A stretch of 64,000 bases of DNA from NCBI GenBank assembly GCA_964531225.1, contig CAZHDB010000004.1:31691-95690 (forward strand). The letters run 5' to 3'. The position numbers were made by a program, and so were the translations under genes. The DNA comes from CAZHDB01 sp964531225. GTDB taxonomy: Archaea > Thermoproteota > Thermoprotei_A > Sulfolobales > Desulfurococcaceae. Below, one piece after another: positions 36,156-45,067 of the stretch (positions within the stretch are counted from its first letter, which is position 1; each line of letters opens with the position of its first letter). The notes beneath the pieces are model-generated. The model had not been told where the DNA came from, did no database searches, and worked only from the letters and a program-made list of their open reading frames with translations.

Positions 36156-37343
36156 TTGGAAGAAATCATTGTAGCTGATACATTACTGATACTTGGTTTA
36201 ATGATAGCATTAGCTAAGATCATGGAGGAATTAATTAATCATCTGGGTTATCCTCCTGTATTAGGAGATATACTTGTAGGCTTAATTCTTGGACCAACTA
36301 TTCTGGGAGTATTTTCTGGACAATATCTTGAGTACTTATCTATTCTTAAGTGGACGGGAATTATTAGTTTATTATTCTTATCTGGCTTGGAAACTAGGTT
36401 TCACATGTTTAAGAAGTATCTTAAATCATCTCTTCTTGTCGCAATTGGTGGTATAGGTCTATCCTTTGTCCTAGGATATATTGGTGGAATAATTATGCAT
36501 TTTTCAGCGGCTCAGAGCTTGTTTATTGGAGCAATATTTACAGCTACAAGTATTAGTCTTACAGCGAGAATATTAACCGAAATAGGTGCTATGGGAACAG
36601 ATATATCGACTGTTATACTTGGGGCTGCAGTTATCGATGATATCGGCGGCCTTATAGTGCTTGGACTTTGTACGGCTATAGCTGTATCGTCAGAATTAGA
36701 GTTAATAGAACTGGCCTTGACCGCTTTAATAGCCGTGGGATTCTATGTAGCCACTGTAGCTATATTACATAGATTATCTAGTTATTTATGGAAGGGAGTA
36801 TCTATATTGACGCATTTAGAAGATACAGGTATAGCTTTGCTTTTAGCATTAACCCTGTTTATTTCATGGGCTAGTGTAAGAGTTAATCTTAGTCTAGTAG
36901 TGGGAGCATATGCTGTTGGATTAGCTTTTAGTGAGGTAAGAGGAATAGAGAGAATCGTACATAGATTCAGTATTATACCAAATATATTCGCCCTTGTATT
37001 CTTCATAATATCTGTTGCATCGATCGATCTAAAGCCATATATACTTGGTATATCTAATCTATTGGCAATCGTAATTTTAATACTTCTTGCCATGATCGGT
37101 AAGATCATAGGTTGTGCAATAACAGCTTATGTGACAGGTTTTAATATTAAGAAAGCATTATTCATTGGAGCAGGTATGATGCCTAGAGCCGAAGTTGCAT
37201 TAATCATAGCATCAATAGGTATGGCCTATAACATAGTTAATGATCTGGTACTTGCTTCAACAATTCTATTAATATACGTATCAAATATAGTTACACCCAT
37301 AATTCTGGGGAGGCTTTGGAAAATAATTACAAAGACTAAATAG
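36156..37343 (+). CDS. CPA2-family cation/proton antiporter
   Basis: 395 aa membrane protein with about twelve TM helices, related to NapA/KefB-type Na+(K+)/H+ exchangers. The N-terminal half-repeat (GYPPVLGDILVGLILGP), the helix-5 region VILGAAVIDDIGGLI with the adjacent Asp-Asp ion pair, and the discontinuous helix GMMPRAEVALIIASIG are typical. No cytosolic TrkA domain. TTG start. Convergent with a paralogue whose stop is only five bases away. Confidence 0.9.
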   Translation: MEEIIVADTLLILGLMIALAKIMEELINHLGYPPVLGDILVGLILGPTILGVFSGQYLEYLSILKWTGIISLLFLSGLETRFHMFKKYLKSSLLVAIGGIGLSFVLGYIGGIIMHFSAAQSLFIGAIFTATSISLTARILTEIGAMGTDISTVILGAAVIDDIGGLIVLGLCTAIAVSSELELIELALTALIAVGFYVATVAILHRLSSYLWKGVSILTHLEDTGIALLLALTLFISWASVRVNLSLVVGAYAVGLAFSEVRGIERIVHRFSIIPNIFALVFFIISVASIDLKPYILGISNLLAIVILILLAMIGKIIGCAITAYVTGFNIKKALFIGAGMMPRAEVALIIASIGMAYNIVNDLVLASTILLIYVSNIVTPIILGRLWKIITKTK

Positions 37344-37347
37344 TATA

Positions 37348-38574
37348 CTACATTCCGGCTTTAAGGATCTTCTTAGGAAATCTAAGTTTAACACTCTTAA
37401 CTTCGGGTCCCGCAAAGACTTTCTTAAGGAGAATAGGCGTTGCTATATTAGTTACTATGACTACTATAAAAGCTGATAAATAAGCTTCCGCACCTAATAA
37501 TCCAAATGAGACAGCTGTATATGCGGCTATAATGGCAAATTCACATCTAGGAAATAATCCAACAGCTATTCTTAGACTTGATCTAGTCGGAAATCCTAGT
37601 ATAAATGATGTTAGTCCTGCACCAATTAACTTACCAGCAAATGCTGCGAGAACCATTATTAGGTAAAAGCCTAGATATTCTGGTTTAAGGGCGGCTTTTA
37701 AATCTAGTTCTGCGGCCGTCGTTACAAAAAATACTGTTGAAAATATTACTGCAAGCTTACGAAAGGTATCTCTTAAGTGACTTAGTCCATGTATTTCAGA
37801 TAGTGCAAGCCCTGTAGCATATGCACCTATAAGTGGGGATACACCAAATATCGATACAAGGACCGCAATTCCCGCAAATAAGCCGATCAGTAATGAAGTT
37901 AATGCTTCTTCTACATGAAATCTACTTATCGCACTTACTATGCGATCTGAGAATCTATGCAGTAGAAATACAATTATTATCCAGGCACCAAATGCTTTAA
38001 TAAATACTAGTGATACGTTTGATAGACTAATAGCGCCCATCATAGCAATTGACACACCTATTGCAATAGTAATGAGGGATGCCAGATCATCTAATACGGC
38101 TATCTCCATAACGGTGTATCCTTCTATAGTATGAAGCTTATTTAATTCCATGAGAGTCCTTATGGTTAGGCTAATGCTTGTAGCTTCAAGTATTGCTCCA
38201 AGGAAAAATGATTCTAGTAATCCATAATGCATTACAAATATACCTATGATAAGTCCCATGGAAAAAGCTCCTATGGCCTCTCCAATAGTTAATAAGCCTG
38301 CAATGGGTAGTAGTCTAAAGAATTCACTGTATCTAGTTGATAATCCAGCATAAAATAGAAGTAAAGATACTCCGAACCAAGCTATAGCTTTAGTTAGATC
38401 ATTTACTATGTACAAATTTAGTATGCTTGCACCCACTATTATTCCGGCAATAAGATCCCCTAAAACTGCTGGAAATTTAAAACGTATAAACACTTCTTCA
38501 AGGATTTTCCCCGTAATTAATGCTATTGCTAATATGTAGAAAACCATTACATCACTTGTTATTCCATCTATCAA
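37348..38574 (-). CDS. CPA2-family cation/proton antiporter (paralogue)
   Basis: 408 aa, same fold and motif order as its neighbour: FPAVLGDLIAGIIVGA, EIAVLDDLASLITIAIG (here LDD for IDD), and GLFPRCEFAIIAAYTAV. The short basic tail after the last helix lacks a regulatory domain. TTG start with GGTGAC six bases upstream. The pair probably differ in ion preference or direction; sequence alone does not say. Confidence 0.9.
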   Translation of the reverse strand: MIDGITSDVMVFYILAIALITGKILEEVFIRFKFPAVLGDLIAGIIVGASILNLYIVNDLTKAIAWFGVSLLLFYAGLSTRYSEFFRLLPIAGLLTIGEAIGAFSMGLIIGIFVMHYGLLESFFLGAILEATSISLTIRTLMELNKLHTIEGYTVMEIAVLDDLASLITIAIGVSIAMMGAISLSNVSLVFIKAFGAWIIIVFLLHRFSDRIVSAISRFHVEEALTSLLIGLFAGIAVLVSIFGVSPLIGAYATGLALSEIHGLSHLRDTFRKLAVIFSTVFFVTTAAELDLKAALKPEYLGFYLIMVLAAFAGKLIGAGLTSFILGFPTRSSLRIAVGLFPRCEFAIIAAYTAVSFGLLGAEAYLSAFIVVIVTNIATPILLKKVFAGPEVKSVKLRFPKKILKAGM

Positions 38575-38701
38575 TGTCTAGTCACCACAACTTCTTTACA
38601 TCATCCCTGTTTCAAACAAATTATAGGCTATTGATGATAAAAAATAGTTACTATTCATGAGAAAATAATTTATTTCGAGAAAAACAAGTAGAAAGTAGCA
38701 G

Positions 38702-38715
38702 AATACTCGAGTATT
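38702..38715 (+). promoter_or_regulatory. 14-base palindrome upstream of the CBS gene
   Basis: AATACTCGAGTATT is a perfect palindrome ending 21 bases before the ATG at 38737. A second, odd-centred one, AATAGT-T-ACTATT, is at 38643-38655 in the same divergent intergenic region. Either could be an operator for the CBS gene or the antiporter. Confidence 0.35.
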
Positions 38716-38736
38716 ACTTAGGTATTTTAGAGTGTG

Positions 38737-39297
38737 ATGCTATTGAGAAGAGTTTTAAGAGAGGAGTCTAGGGCTAGAAGAGTATTTGGGAAACACGATG
38801 TTGACAGTTTACTCAATATAGGTATCGGCGAGTTTATACGCAAGTATAAGCCTCAATCGACGCATTATATTGTTGTTCGTAAGGGTACTAAACTATATAA
38901 TGTATTAAAGGCTATAGCTACGGGTCATCCTGTTCTAGTGGTAGTAGTTGATGAAAATAGGAGGCCTATAGGCTATATTAGTGAATTTGAATTACTTCGT
39001 ATGTTTTCTCGTAGGCCGAGATATTCATTCTTTATTGCAGGCTATAATCTTGCAAGATTAAACATACCTATTGAAACTGCATTAAGTATACCAGTGGAGA
39101 AAATTATGGAGGATAGACCATTAATTGTTAAAGAAGATACTTTATTAAAGGAATTGCTAAACTTAACACGGAACCTACATGTATCATCGATCATGATTGT
39201 CGATGAAAAGGGTAGATTAAAGACGGTTCTTACTCTACCGTATCTTATGAAGACATTATTACGCGTGCTTCTCGGAGAACCTGTAATGGTTTACTAA
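38737..39297 (+). CDS. CBS-domain pair protein
   Basis: 186 aa: a short basic N-terminus then two CBS motifs (HYIVVRKGTKLYNVLKAIATGHPVLVVVVDE and DRPLIVKEDTLLKELLNLTRNLHVSSIMIVDEKG), which together form a Bateman module able to bind adenine nucleotides. No fused enzyme. Starting codons GTG 38734, ATG 38737 and TTG 38743 are crowded; GTGAT at 38734-38738 would suit TTG 38743. Divergent from an antiporter; a regulatory link is conceivable. Confidence 0.8.
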   Translation: MLLRRVLREESRARRVFGKHDVDSLLNIGIGEFIRKYKPQSTHYIVVRKGTKLYNVLKAIATGHPVLVVVVDENRRPIGYISEFELLRMFSRRPRYSFFIAGYNLARLNIPIETALSIPVEKIMEDRPLIVKEDTLLKELLNLTRNLHVSSIMIVDEKGRLKTVLTLPYLMKTLLRVLLGEPVMVY

Positions 39298-39347
39298 AAT
39301 AGATCTAATTGTAATAAGTGACTAGTACTTCAAGTCTTCGAATAAGA

Positions 39348-39355
39348 TTATAAAT
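39348..39355 (+). promoter_or_regulatory. TATA box of the second C/D sRNA
   Basis: TTATAAAT ends 29 bases before the C box at 39384, so transcription would start some bases before the terminal stem, as expected for a stand-alone sRNA gene. Confidence 0.5.
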
Positions 39356-39379
39356 CGTTAGGAATAATATAATATATTA

Positions 39380-39449
39380 TGATGCGATGAAGCATATGGC
39401 GGAGCACTGACTATCGGTAGATGATGTGTTCCGGCCGATGCTGAGCATA
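39380..39449 (+). ncRNA. C/D box sRNA (2'-O-methylation guide)
   Basis: C box GCGATGA (39384-39390, one mismatch to RTGATGA), D' box CTGA (39407-39410), C' box ATGATGT (39421-39427), D box CTGA (39441-39444). The guide before D' ends ATGGCGGAGCA and that before D ends TCCGGCCGATG; both are far more GC-rich than the surroundings, as expected for rRNA complements. ATGC (39382-39385) and GCAT (39445-39448) make a four-base terminal stem. The fifth-base rule predicts methylation of C in GCUCC-like and G in AUCGG-like target sequences. It lies in the leader region of AMP phosphorylase, 100 bases before its start. Confidence 0.8.
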
Positions 39450-39547
39450 TATTCTAAAAGGAGAAATGCTTATTAGAAATGATACATTTATATTTTGTGT
39501 ATTTCCCACTTCAATTCCACTTTAAAAATTTGAAGAAGGCGATATCC

Positions 39548-41074
39548 ATGGCTCATCTAGAGACACGCCATTTTAATGTTGAGGCGATAGACTTTGACAT
39601 GGGGAGGAATATTGTCATAATAAATGAGAAAGATGCTAAAGAGCTTGGTTTAGGCCCTAATAATAGGGTTAGATTGATAAAGGGAGATCGTATAAGAGGA
39701 GCATTTACAGCCATAACAAAGACTATGGTGCCTTCAGGCAAGATTCTTGTTAGTCGTGATGTGGCTCATGAATTGAGAATAGGGAAGGAAGACATAATTG
39801 GCTTAAAACCAGTACCTGTACCTCCGAGTTTCCATGCACTACAGAAGAGACTACATGGGCAAAGGCTTAGTCAAGATGAAATGTTCATGTGGATCAAAGA
39901 TGTTGTTGAAGGTATATATGGTGAAACTGAAATAGCTGCATTCCTCGTAAGCCAATTATACTATGAACTTAGTGAGGACGAACTTAATGCATTGATTAGA
40001 GCTATGGTTGAAACGGGTAGTCGTATAGAGTTTGAGGATACAGTTTATGATGAGCATAGCATTGGCGGCGTTCCTGGTAATAGTAAGGTTGCATTATTAG
40101 CTGTACCTACTATTGCGGCGGCTGGCTTATTGATTCCAAAGACTAGTAGTCGTGCCATAACTAGTCCTGCTGGTACAGCTGATACAATGGAAGTACTTGC
40201 ACGTGTAGATTTTTCTCCCGAGGAGCTTAAGGAGATTGCACGTAAAATAAGAGCTACGCTTGCATGGGGCGGTAAACTCAATCTTGCTCCGGCAGACGAC
40301 ATTTTTGTTAATATTGAGAGAAAGTTAAGTATTGATCCATGGCATCAAATGGTTGCTAGTATACTTGCAAAGAAAGTTGCTATGGGAGTAGATAATCTAG
40401 TTATCGATATACCTGTTGGTAGGAAAGCTAAAGTAAAGGACATGAAGGCAGCAGATCAATTGGCAGGTCCTTTCATAAGGCAGGCAGCACGACTAGGCAT
40501 GGGTATAAGAGTTGCTATTACTTATGGAGGCCAGCCTATAGGTAGAACAGCTGGTCCAGCATTAGAGGCTATGGAGGCTCTGAAGGCATTAATTGAGAGA
40601 AGGGGTAGTAAGAGCCTTGTTGAGAAAGCCATGAGTATAGCTGGATTAGTTATAGAATTATCAGGTAAAGTTCCACCTGGTCACGGTACAGAGGTTGCTC
40701 GTAATATATTTGAGAAAGGATTAAGTTATGAAAAGTTTAAACAGATCGTGGAGGCTCAAGGGGGCGATCCTAATGTTAAACCAGATGACATACCGATTGG
40801 CAGTCATACATATACTATTGAAGCTCCTATAGAGGGTGCTGTAACCCATATAGATAATGCAGCAATAACAGCTATTGCGCGTGCAGCTGGTGCGCCTTTT
40901 GACAAGGGAGCGGGAGTATATCTACACTTTAAAGTTGGTTATCGCGTGAATCGGGGAGATCCGTTGATGACGATCTATAGTAGTAGTGCTATTAGACTTC
41001 AAGAGGCATTAAATATAGCCTCTAGGTATAGTCCTATACTTGTTGAAGGAATGCTAATAAAGATTTTACCATAA
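39548..41074 (+). CDS. deoA: AMP phosphorylase (archaeal thymidine phosphorylase family)
   Basis: 508 aa. It phosphorolyses AMP (also CMP, UMP) to ribose-1,5-bisphosphate, which archaea send through ribose-1,5-bisphosphate isomerase and type III RuBisCO. The N-terminal domain (IVIINEKDAKELGLGPNNRVRLIKG) is specific to the archaeal form. KTSSRAITSPAGTADTMEVL, LAPADD and the C-terminal AITAIARAAGAPFDKGAG are the phosphorylase motifs. I start at ATG 39548, after AAGGCGAT; an upstream TTG/ATG start would add 23 unrelated residues. The partner enzymes are not in this window. Confidence 0.93.
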   Translation: MAHLETRHFNVEAIDFDMGRNIVIINEKDAKELGLGPNNRVRLIKGDRIRGAFTAITKTMVPSGKILVSRDVAHELRIGKEDIIGLKPVPVPPSFHALQKRLHGQRLSQDEMFMWIKDVVEGIYGETEIAAFLVSQLYYELSEDELNALIRAMVETGSRIEFEDTVYDEHSIGGVPGNSKVALLAVPTIAAAGLLIPKTSSRAITSPAGTADTMEVLARVDFSPEELKEIARKIRATLAWGGKLNLAPADDIFVNIERKLSIDPWHQMVASILAKKVAMGVDNLVIDIPVGRKAKVKDMKAADQLAGPFIRQAARLGMGIRVAITYGGQPIGRTAGPALEAMEALKALIERRGSKSLVEKAMSIAGLVIELSGKVPPGHGTEVARNIFEKGLSYEKFKQIVEAQGGDPNVKPDDIPIGSHTYTIEAPIEGAVTHIDNAAITAIARAAGAPFDKGAGVYLHFKVGYRVNRGDPLMTIYSSSAIRLQEALNIASRYSPILVEGMLIKILP

Positions 41075-41077
41075 ACA

Positions 41078-41893
41078 TCATTCAAGTTCTATATCTATAC
41101 GTATTTTCTTTACGCCACTGGGTACACCCTCTACACTAGCTAAGAACCCACGTACTAGGTTCTTCAAGATAGTCTGCATACAGGGATCAAGGTGTACGAC
41201 TTTATCATCGACTATAATATTTCCCCTAGAAAGTATAGGGCAATCTATAGGCTGAACCTCCATACGCAGTATTTTCTCAGCAAGTTCAATACATGAGCCG
41301 AAACCGCATTTTCGGCAATCATCGGGGTTCATAAGTGATGATAAGGTTTGTATAGAATCCTTAAAGATCTCGCCTACGAGAGCAACTGTCTCCTCAAATA
41401 GTAATGCGTTTAATCCCATTTCCTTAGCATTATTAACAAGATCAAAGTCATGGCTGACTATAAACCATAGTCCAGGCTCTTTGGCAAGATGTTGAAGTTC
41501 TTCTTCATTTTCGATAATAGCAATTACTTTACCAATATTGACTCCCTTAAACCCTTCAACAATGACAAGTGGATGATACGGCATGTATCTCATTACTAGA
41601 TTCCTAAGATCATGTTCTGGCTCCATAAAAACTGTTGTTTCTTCAGGACTAGATACAAGAACTACATTTGCACCTGCAGCCCAGTATCGTCCAGGATCTG
41701 ATCCAGGATCTATTTGTGGTTCATGTGTTTGTTTTATAACAGCTACTACTACGCCTTTTCTTCTTAGTCCTTCGACAACCTGTTCTCCGAGACTGGTTTT
41801 TCCTGCACCGCTTCCCAGAGCTATTATCCTGTAGATAACAGTGTAGCCTATATTTGGTGTATATTGTTCACTCGTGCCTATTCGCCTCCACAA
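41078..41893 (-). CDS. mobB: MobB-type GTPase fused to a 4Fe-4S domain
   Basis: 271 aa. Residues ~20-185 are the MobB P-loop domain (ALGSGAGKTSLGEQVV, KQTHEPQIDPGSDPGRYWAAGA, HPLVIVEGFKG), an accessory factor in making the dinucleotide form of molybdopterin. Residues ~195-235 have CRKCGFGSC...C, the four-Cys pattern of the Fes 4Fe-4S domain. The end is a short beta region resembling a ligand-binding tail. TTG 41893 is the only ordinary start before the P-loop; a TATA-like run about 27 bases upstream suggests a leaderless message. Confidence 0.87.
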   Translation of the reverse strand: MWRRIGTSEQYTPNIGYTVIYRIIALGSGAGKTSLGEQVVEGLRRKGVVVAVIKQTHEPQIDPGSDPGRYWAAGANVVLVSSPEETTVFMEPEHDLRNLVMRYMPYHPLVIVEGFKGVNIGKVIAIIENEEELQHLAKEPGLWFIVSHDFDLVNNAKEMGLNALLFEETVALVGEIFKDSIQTLSSLMNPDDCRKCGFGSCIELAEKILRMEVQPIDCPILSRGNIIVDDKVVHLDPCMQTILKNLVRGFLASVEGVPSGVKKIRIDIELE

Positions 41894-41982
41894 CTTATGT
41901 GGACTATACCCACGGTATATAAATATAGGCAGATTTGCTTTAAATAGTATGAGTATATATTTAATGCCTTGGTGATAATGAA

Positions 41983-43365
41983 ATGGCTGAGCAATATGAT
42001 GTCGTCGTTATTGGTGCAGGAGTAGCTGGACTTACTGCTGCATGGCTAATTTCAAGCCAGGGATATAGAGTAGCTATTGTTGAAAGAAAACCCTTAGATA
42101 AAATTGGTGATAGAGCTTGTGGTGATGCAATAGGTCTTCATCACTTTCAAGAACTTGGGTGGACACCTCCACAAGACGTCTTAAATGGTAGTTATAAAGG
42201 TGTTAAAATAGTAAGTCCTAGCGGTAATTACTCGGTAATAGTATATGGTGAGGGAGTAAGTGTCGATTCATTAAAATTTGGACAATGGCTATTACGGAAT
42301 GCGCTAGATAATGGAGCAACATTATATGATAATAGTCATTTCATAGATATCAGACTTGATGATAAGGGATTCGTGAGGAAGGCTATAATAAAGGACCTTA
42401 AATCAGGAGTAAAAAGGGATCTTGAGGCTAAGGCATTTATAGACGCTTCTGGCGCAGTACCTGCACTTCGTTCAAAACTACCTCGTGAATATCCTATAGC
42501 TGAAAGACCATACATGACTGACTATAACATTGCCTATAGAGAGGTCATCGAACTAAGAGAGCCTATTAGTGGTGAGGACAAGGATTACGCAATAATATTT
42601 CTCAATAAGAAGGTGGCTCCCGGTGGTTATTGGTGGCTATTTCCGAAAAAAGAAGGCTCCATAGCAAATATAGGTATTGGTGTTATATGGGGTAAGGGAG
42701 ACTATAATCCAAGACTAAACTACTATAGGTACATTAGAGGAAAATATCCTGGCAGATTGATTCATGCCGGAGGAGGACTTGTACCAACGAGAAGGCCTCT
42801 GCCCACACTTGTCTGGAGGAATATTGTTGTTATCGGCGATGCAGCATATACCGTAAACCCTATTCATGGAGGCGGACGTGGTTCGTCAATGCTTGCAGCG
42901 AGTATTGTTTCAAAGCACTTAGGTAAGGCCCTTGAAGATGGCAGAGTTAATGAATATAGCTTATGGGGTATTAATAAAGATTTCATGAAAGCCTATGGAG
43001 CTAAGCAGGCAGGCTTAGACATTCTTAGAATGTATCTGCAGATTATGAGTGATGATGACTTAGAATTTGTCTTAGCTAAGAAAATAGTTGATGGCAGATC
43101 AATATATGATCTTGGTACAAAGGCTAGCTTAGCTGAGGAAATAATATCAAATGTTAAAAGAGCTTTATCTCTACTGGCAAGACCTTCATTACTTAATCAG
43201 TTAAGAATAGTTAAAATGTATATGGATAAAGCTATGGAATACTATCTTCAAAAATATCCGGAGACTCCGGATAGATTAAGTAATTGGTTAAAGGAAGTCA
43301 ATGTTCTATATAGCAAGTATATGCGGACAATAGGATTCGAGCCAGGACCCTTGGTCAAATGGTAA
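41983..43365 (+). CDS. Geranylgeranyl reductase family flavoprotein
   Basis: 460 aa FAD-dependent reductase that saturates the double bonds of geranylgeranyl chains of archaeal lipids. N-terminal dinucleotide motif VVVIGAGVAGLTAAWLIS, ACGDAIG of the family, and the second FAD motif VVIGDAAYTVNPIHGGG are present. The C-terminal ~120 residues are helical. The ATG has GGTGAT six bases upstream. Divergent from mobB, with both promoters in the 89-base gap. Confidence 0.9.
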   Translation: MAEQYDVVVIGAGVAGLTAAWLISSQGYRVAIVERKPLDKIGDRACGDAIGLHHFQELGWTPPQDVLNGSYKGVKIVSPSGNYSVIVYGEGVSVDSLKFGQWLLRNALDNGATLYDNSHFIDIRLDDKGFVRKAIIKDLKSGVKRDLEAKAFIDASGAVPALRSKLPREYPIAERPYMTDYNIAYREVIELREPISGEDKDYAIIFLNKKVAPGGYWWLFPKKEGSIANIGIGVIWGKGDYNPRLNYYRYIRGKYPGRLIHAGGGLVPTRRPLPTLVWRNIVVIGDAAYTVNPIHGGGRGSSMLAASIVSKHLGKALEDGRVNEYSLWGINKDFMKAYGAKQAGLDILRMYLQIMSDDDLEFVLAKKIVDGRSIYDLGTKASLAEEIISNVKRALSLLARPSLLNQLRIVKMYMDKAMEYYLQKYPETPDRLSNWLKEVNVLYSKYMRTIGFEPGPLVKW

Positions 43366-43569
43366 TGATGATTATTTGTTCATTGTAGAAACTAATGTCT
43401 TTTCAGATAGTTATAATTTATATTCGTGACAAAAATGTATGAATTAATAGTTTATTTTTTCATTGTCAATTGAATCATTAAAGTTTATATCATGATATTA
43501 TAAATAATAGTTTGTTAGAAGGCATTGTAAAAATCTTTAAAGTATGAGAATTATATGCGGGAGTTATAA

Positions 43570-44487
43570 TTGATAGATTCAAGGCTTATTATTATCGGTC
43601 TTAAATTGCCTATGATTTCTCCCGGAGATGATCTTGTTGGGTTATTGCTGGAGTCTATTGCAAAGGAAGGTATTGAATTAGAGGATGGAGATGTACTTGC
43701 TATAACTCTAAAAATAGTATCTAAATCTATGGGACTATTAGTTGATATAAGGAATATAGAGCCTTCTAATGAAGCTATTAAAATAGCTAATAAAACAGGG
43801 CTTGATCCACGTGTAGTGGAACTTATTTTAAGAGAAAGTGATTCTATAATTGCTGCAATACCTTTTGAGGCTATTATTAGGAATAAGGTAATAGATTTAT
43901 CAAAATATTCAAAGGATCTTAATAGAGCATTGAAAGCAGTAAAGTATTATCCTACTATTTTAATTACAGTAAGAGATAATATGTTATGGAGTGAATCTGG
44001 TATTGACACATCGAATCATCCACCCAATATTTATTCTATACCCCCTAGAAATATCGATGAGGTTGCCAAGAAGATCTCTATGGAGATCTTTAAGAGAACA
44101 GGCAGAAAGGTAGCAGTTGTTCTATGCGATACAGAACTCTTCCCATGGGGCGCAATGGATATAGCCCGTGGTTGCTACGGTATTGAGCCGTTGACAAGCG
44201 AGTTCGGCGAATATGATATGTATGGTAAGCCGAAGTTTGGTGGAATAGACAATATTGTCTATGAAATATGCGGTGTAGCAGGCCTCATTATGAGACAGGG
44301 AGCTGAAGGAATACCTGCTGTCCTAATTAAAGGATTAAAATATAAGTGGTTTGATGGTGGATTGAAAGATAAATTAATAGGTTTAGATCAGTTGAGTAGA
44401 GGGCTAAAGTTAACAATAAGACATACACGGAAAGTAATTGGGTTTAGAAGGATCCTCAAGATAATCTGTAAATATTTCAGTACATAA
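43570..44487 (+). CDS. CofE-like F420-0:gamma-glutamyl ligase family protein
   Basis: 305 aa. GLKLPMISPGDDLVGLL, EDGDVLAITLKIVSKSMG and the RTGRKVAVVLCDTELFPWGA region match the CofE fold that adds glutamate to F420-0 with GTP. The C-terminal 50 residues are less typical. F420 itself is not well established in Desulfurococcales, so the family name fits better than the exact reaction. TTG start. 205 bases upstream are free of genes and AT-rich. The DUF429 gene follows closely (25 bases). Confidence 0.78.
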   Translation: MIDSRLIIIGLKLPMISPGDDLVGLLLESIAKEGIELEDGDVLAITLKIVSKSMGLLVDIRNIEPSNEAIKIANKTGLDPRVVELILRESDSIIAAIPFEAIIRNKVIDLSKYSKDLNRALKAVKYYPTILITVRDNMLWSESGIDTSNHPPNIYSIPPRNIDEVAKKISMEIFKRTGRKVAVVLCDTELFPWGAMDIARGCYGIEPLTSEFGEYDMYGKPKFGGIDNIVYEICGVAGLIMRQGAEGIPAVLIKGLKYKWFDGGLKDKLIGLDQLSRGLKLTIRHTRKVIGFRRILKIICKYFST

Positions 44488-44512
44488 TTCAAAATGGGTT
44501 AAGGTGTATTAA

Positions 44513-45067
44513 TTGATTGTTGGAGGTCTTGATCCATCTGGCTCTCCGAGAAGACCTAGCGGCTTAGCATTAATTAATATAGTATCTAATGAGATTGTTT
44601 ATGCAGGTCTACTTCATAGCGATGAAGAGATCATAGATACTATACTAAAGTATAAGCCCAGCGTTATAGCCATCGACTCCCCACTATCATTAACTAAGAA
44701 GGGATTTCGAGAGGTTGATATTCTAATGAAGAAAATGGGCTATCCGGTTCTACCTCCGAGTTGGAGAGGTATGAGAATGCTAGTAATTAGAAGCCTAAGG
44801 ATCATGAATGAGTTAAATAGACATGGAATAATTGTTATAGAGACTCATCCTAAAAGCGCTTTAAGATCCAGCAATTGCAAAACAGCTATTGATCTCTTTA
44901 CCGAGATCTTTGGAAAGTATAAACATGAATGGATTTCCCATAGAGACTTGTGTGATGCTTTAATATCTTCAATAGTAGCAAAGTACTATGTAGAGGGGAA
45001 TACTATACAAGTAAAAGCCTCAGATGGAGTGATTTATCTACTTCCTAAGGTGTGTAATCATGGTTAG
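44513..45067 (+). CDS. DUF429 protein, RNase H-like fold
   Basis: 184 aa. The opening VGGLDPSGSPRRPSGLALI, then VIAIDSPLSLTKKGFREVD, ETHPKSALRS and HRDLCDALISSIVAKYY are the four conserved blocks of DUF429, with acidic residues arranged as in RNase H-like nucleases. Activity is unproven. TTG start six bases after GGTG. It overlaps the following membrane-protein gene by eight bases. Confidence 0.8.
   Translation: MIVGGLDPSGSPRRPSGLALINIVSNEIVYAGLLHSDEEIIDTILKYKPSVIAIDSPLSLTKKGFREVDILMKKMGYPVLPPSWRGMRMLVIRSLRIMNELNRHGIIVIETHPKSALRSSNCKTAIDLFTEIFGKYKHEWISHRDLCDALISSIVAKYYVEGNTIQVKASDGVIYLLPKVCNHG

Noticed and set aside
41691..41713. Tandem CCAGGATCTNAT repeat inside mobB
   Set aside because: It encodes the family's own DPGSDPG region and is probably not a recent duplication.
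43363..43400. ATGATGA just after the geranylgeranyl reductase gene as an sRNA
   Set aside because: It overlaps the stop codon region and lacks any CTGA.
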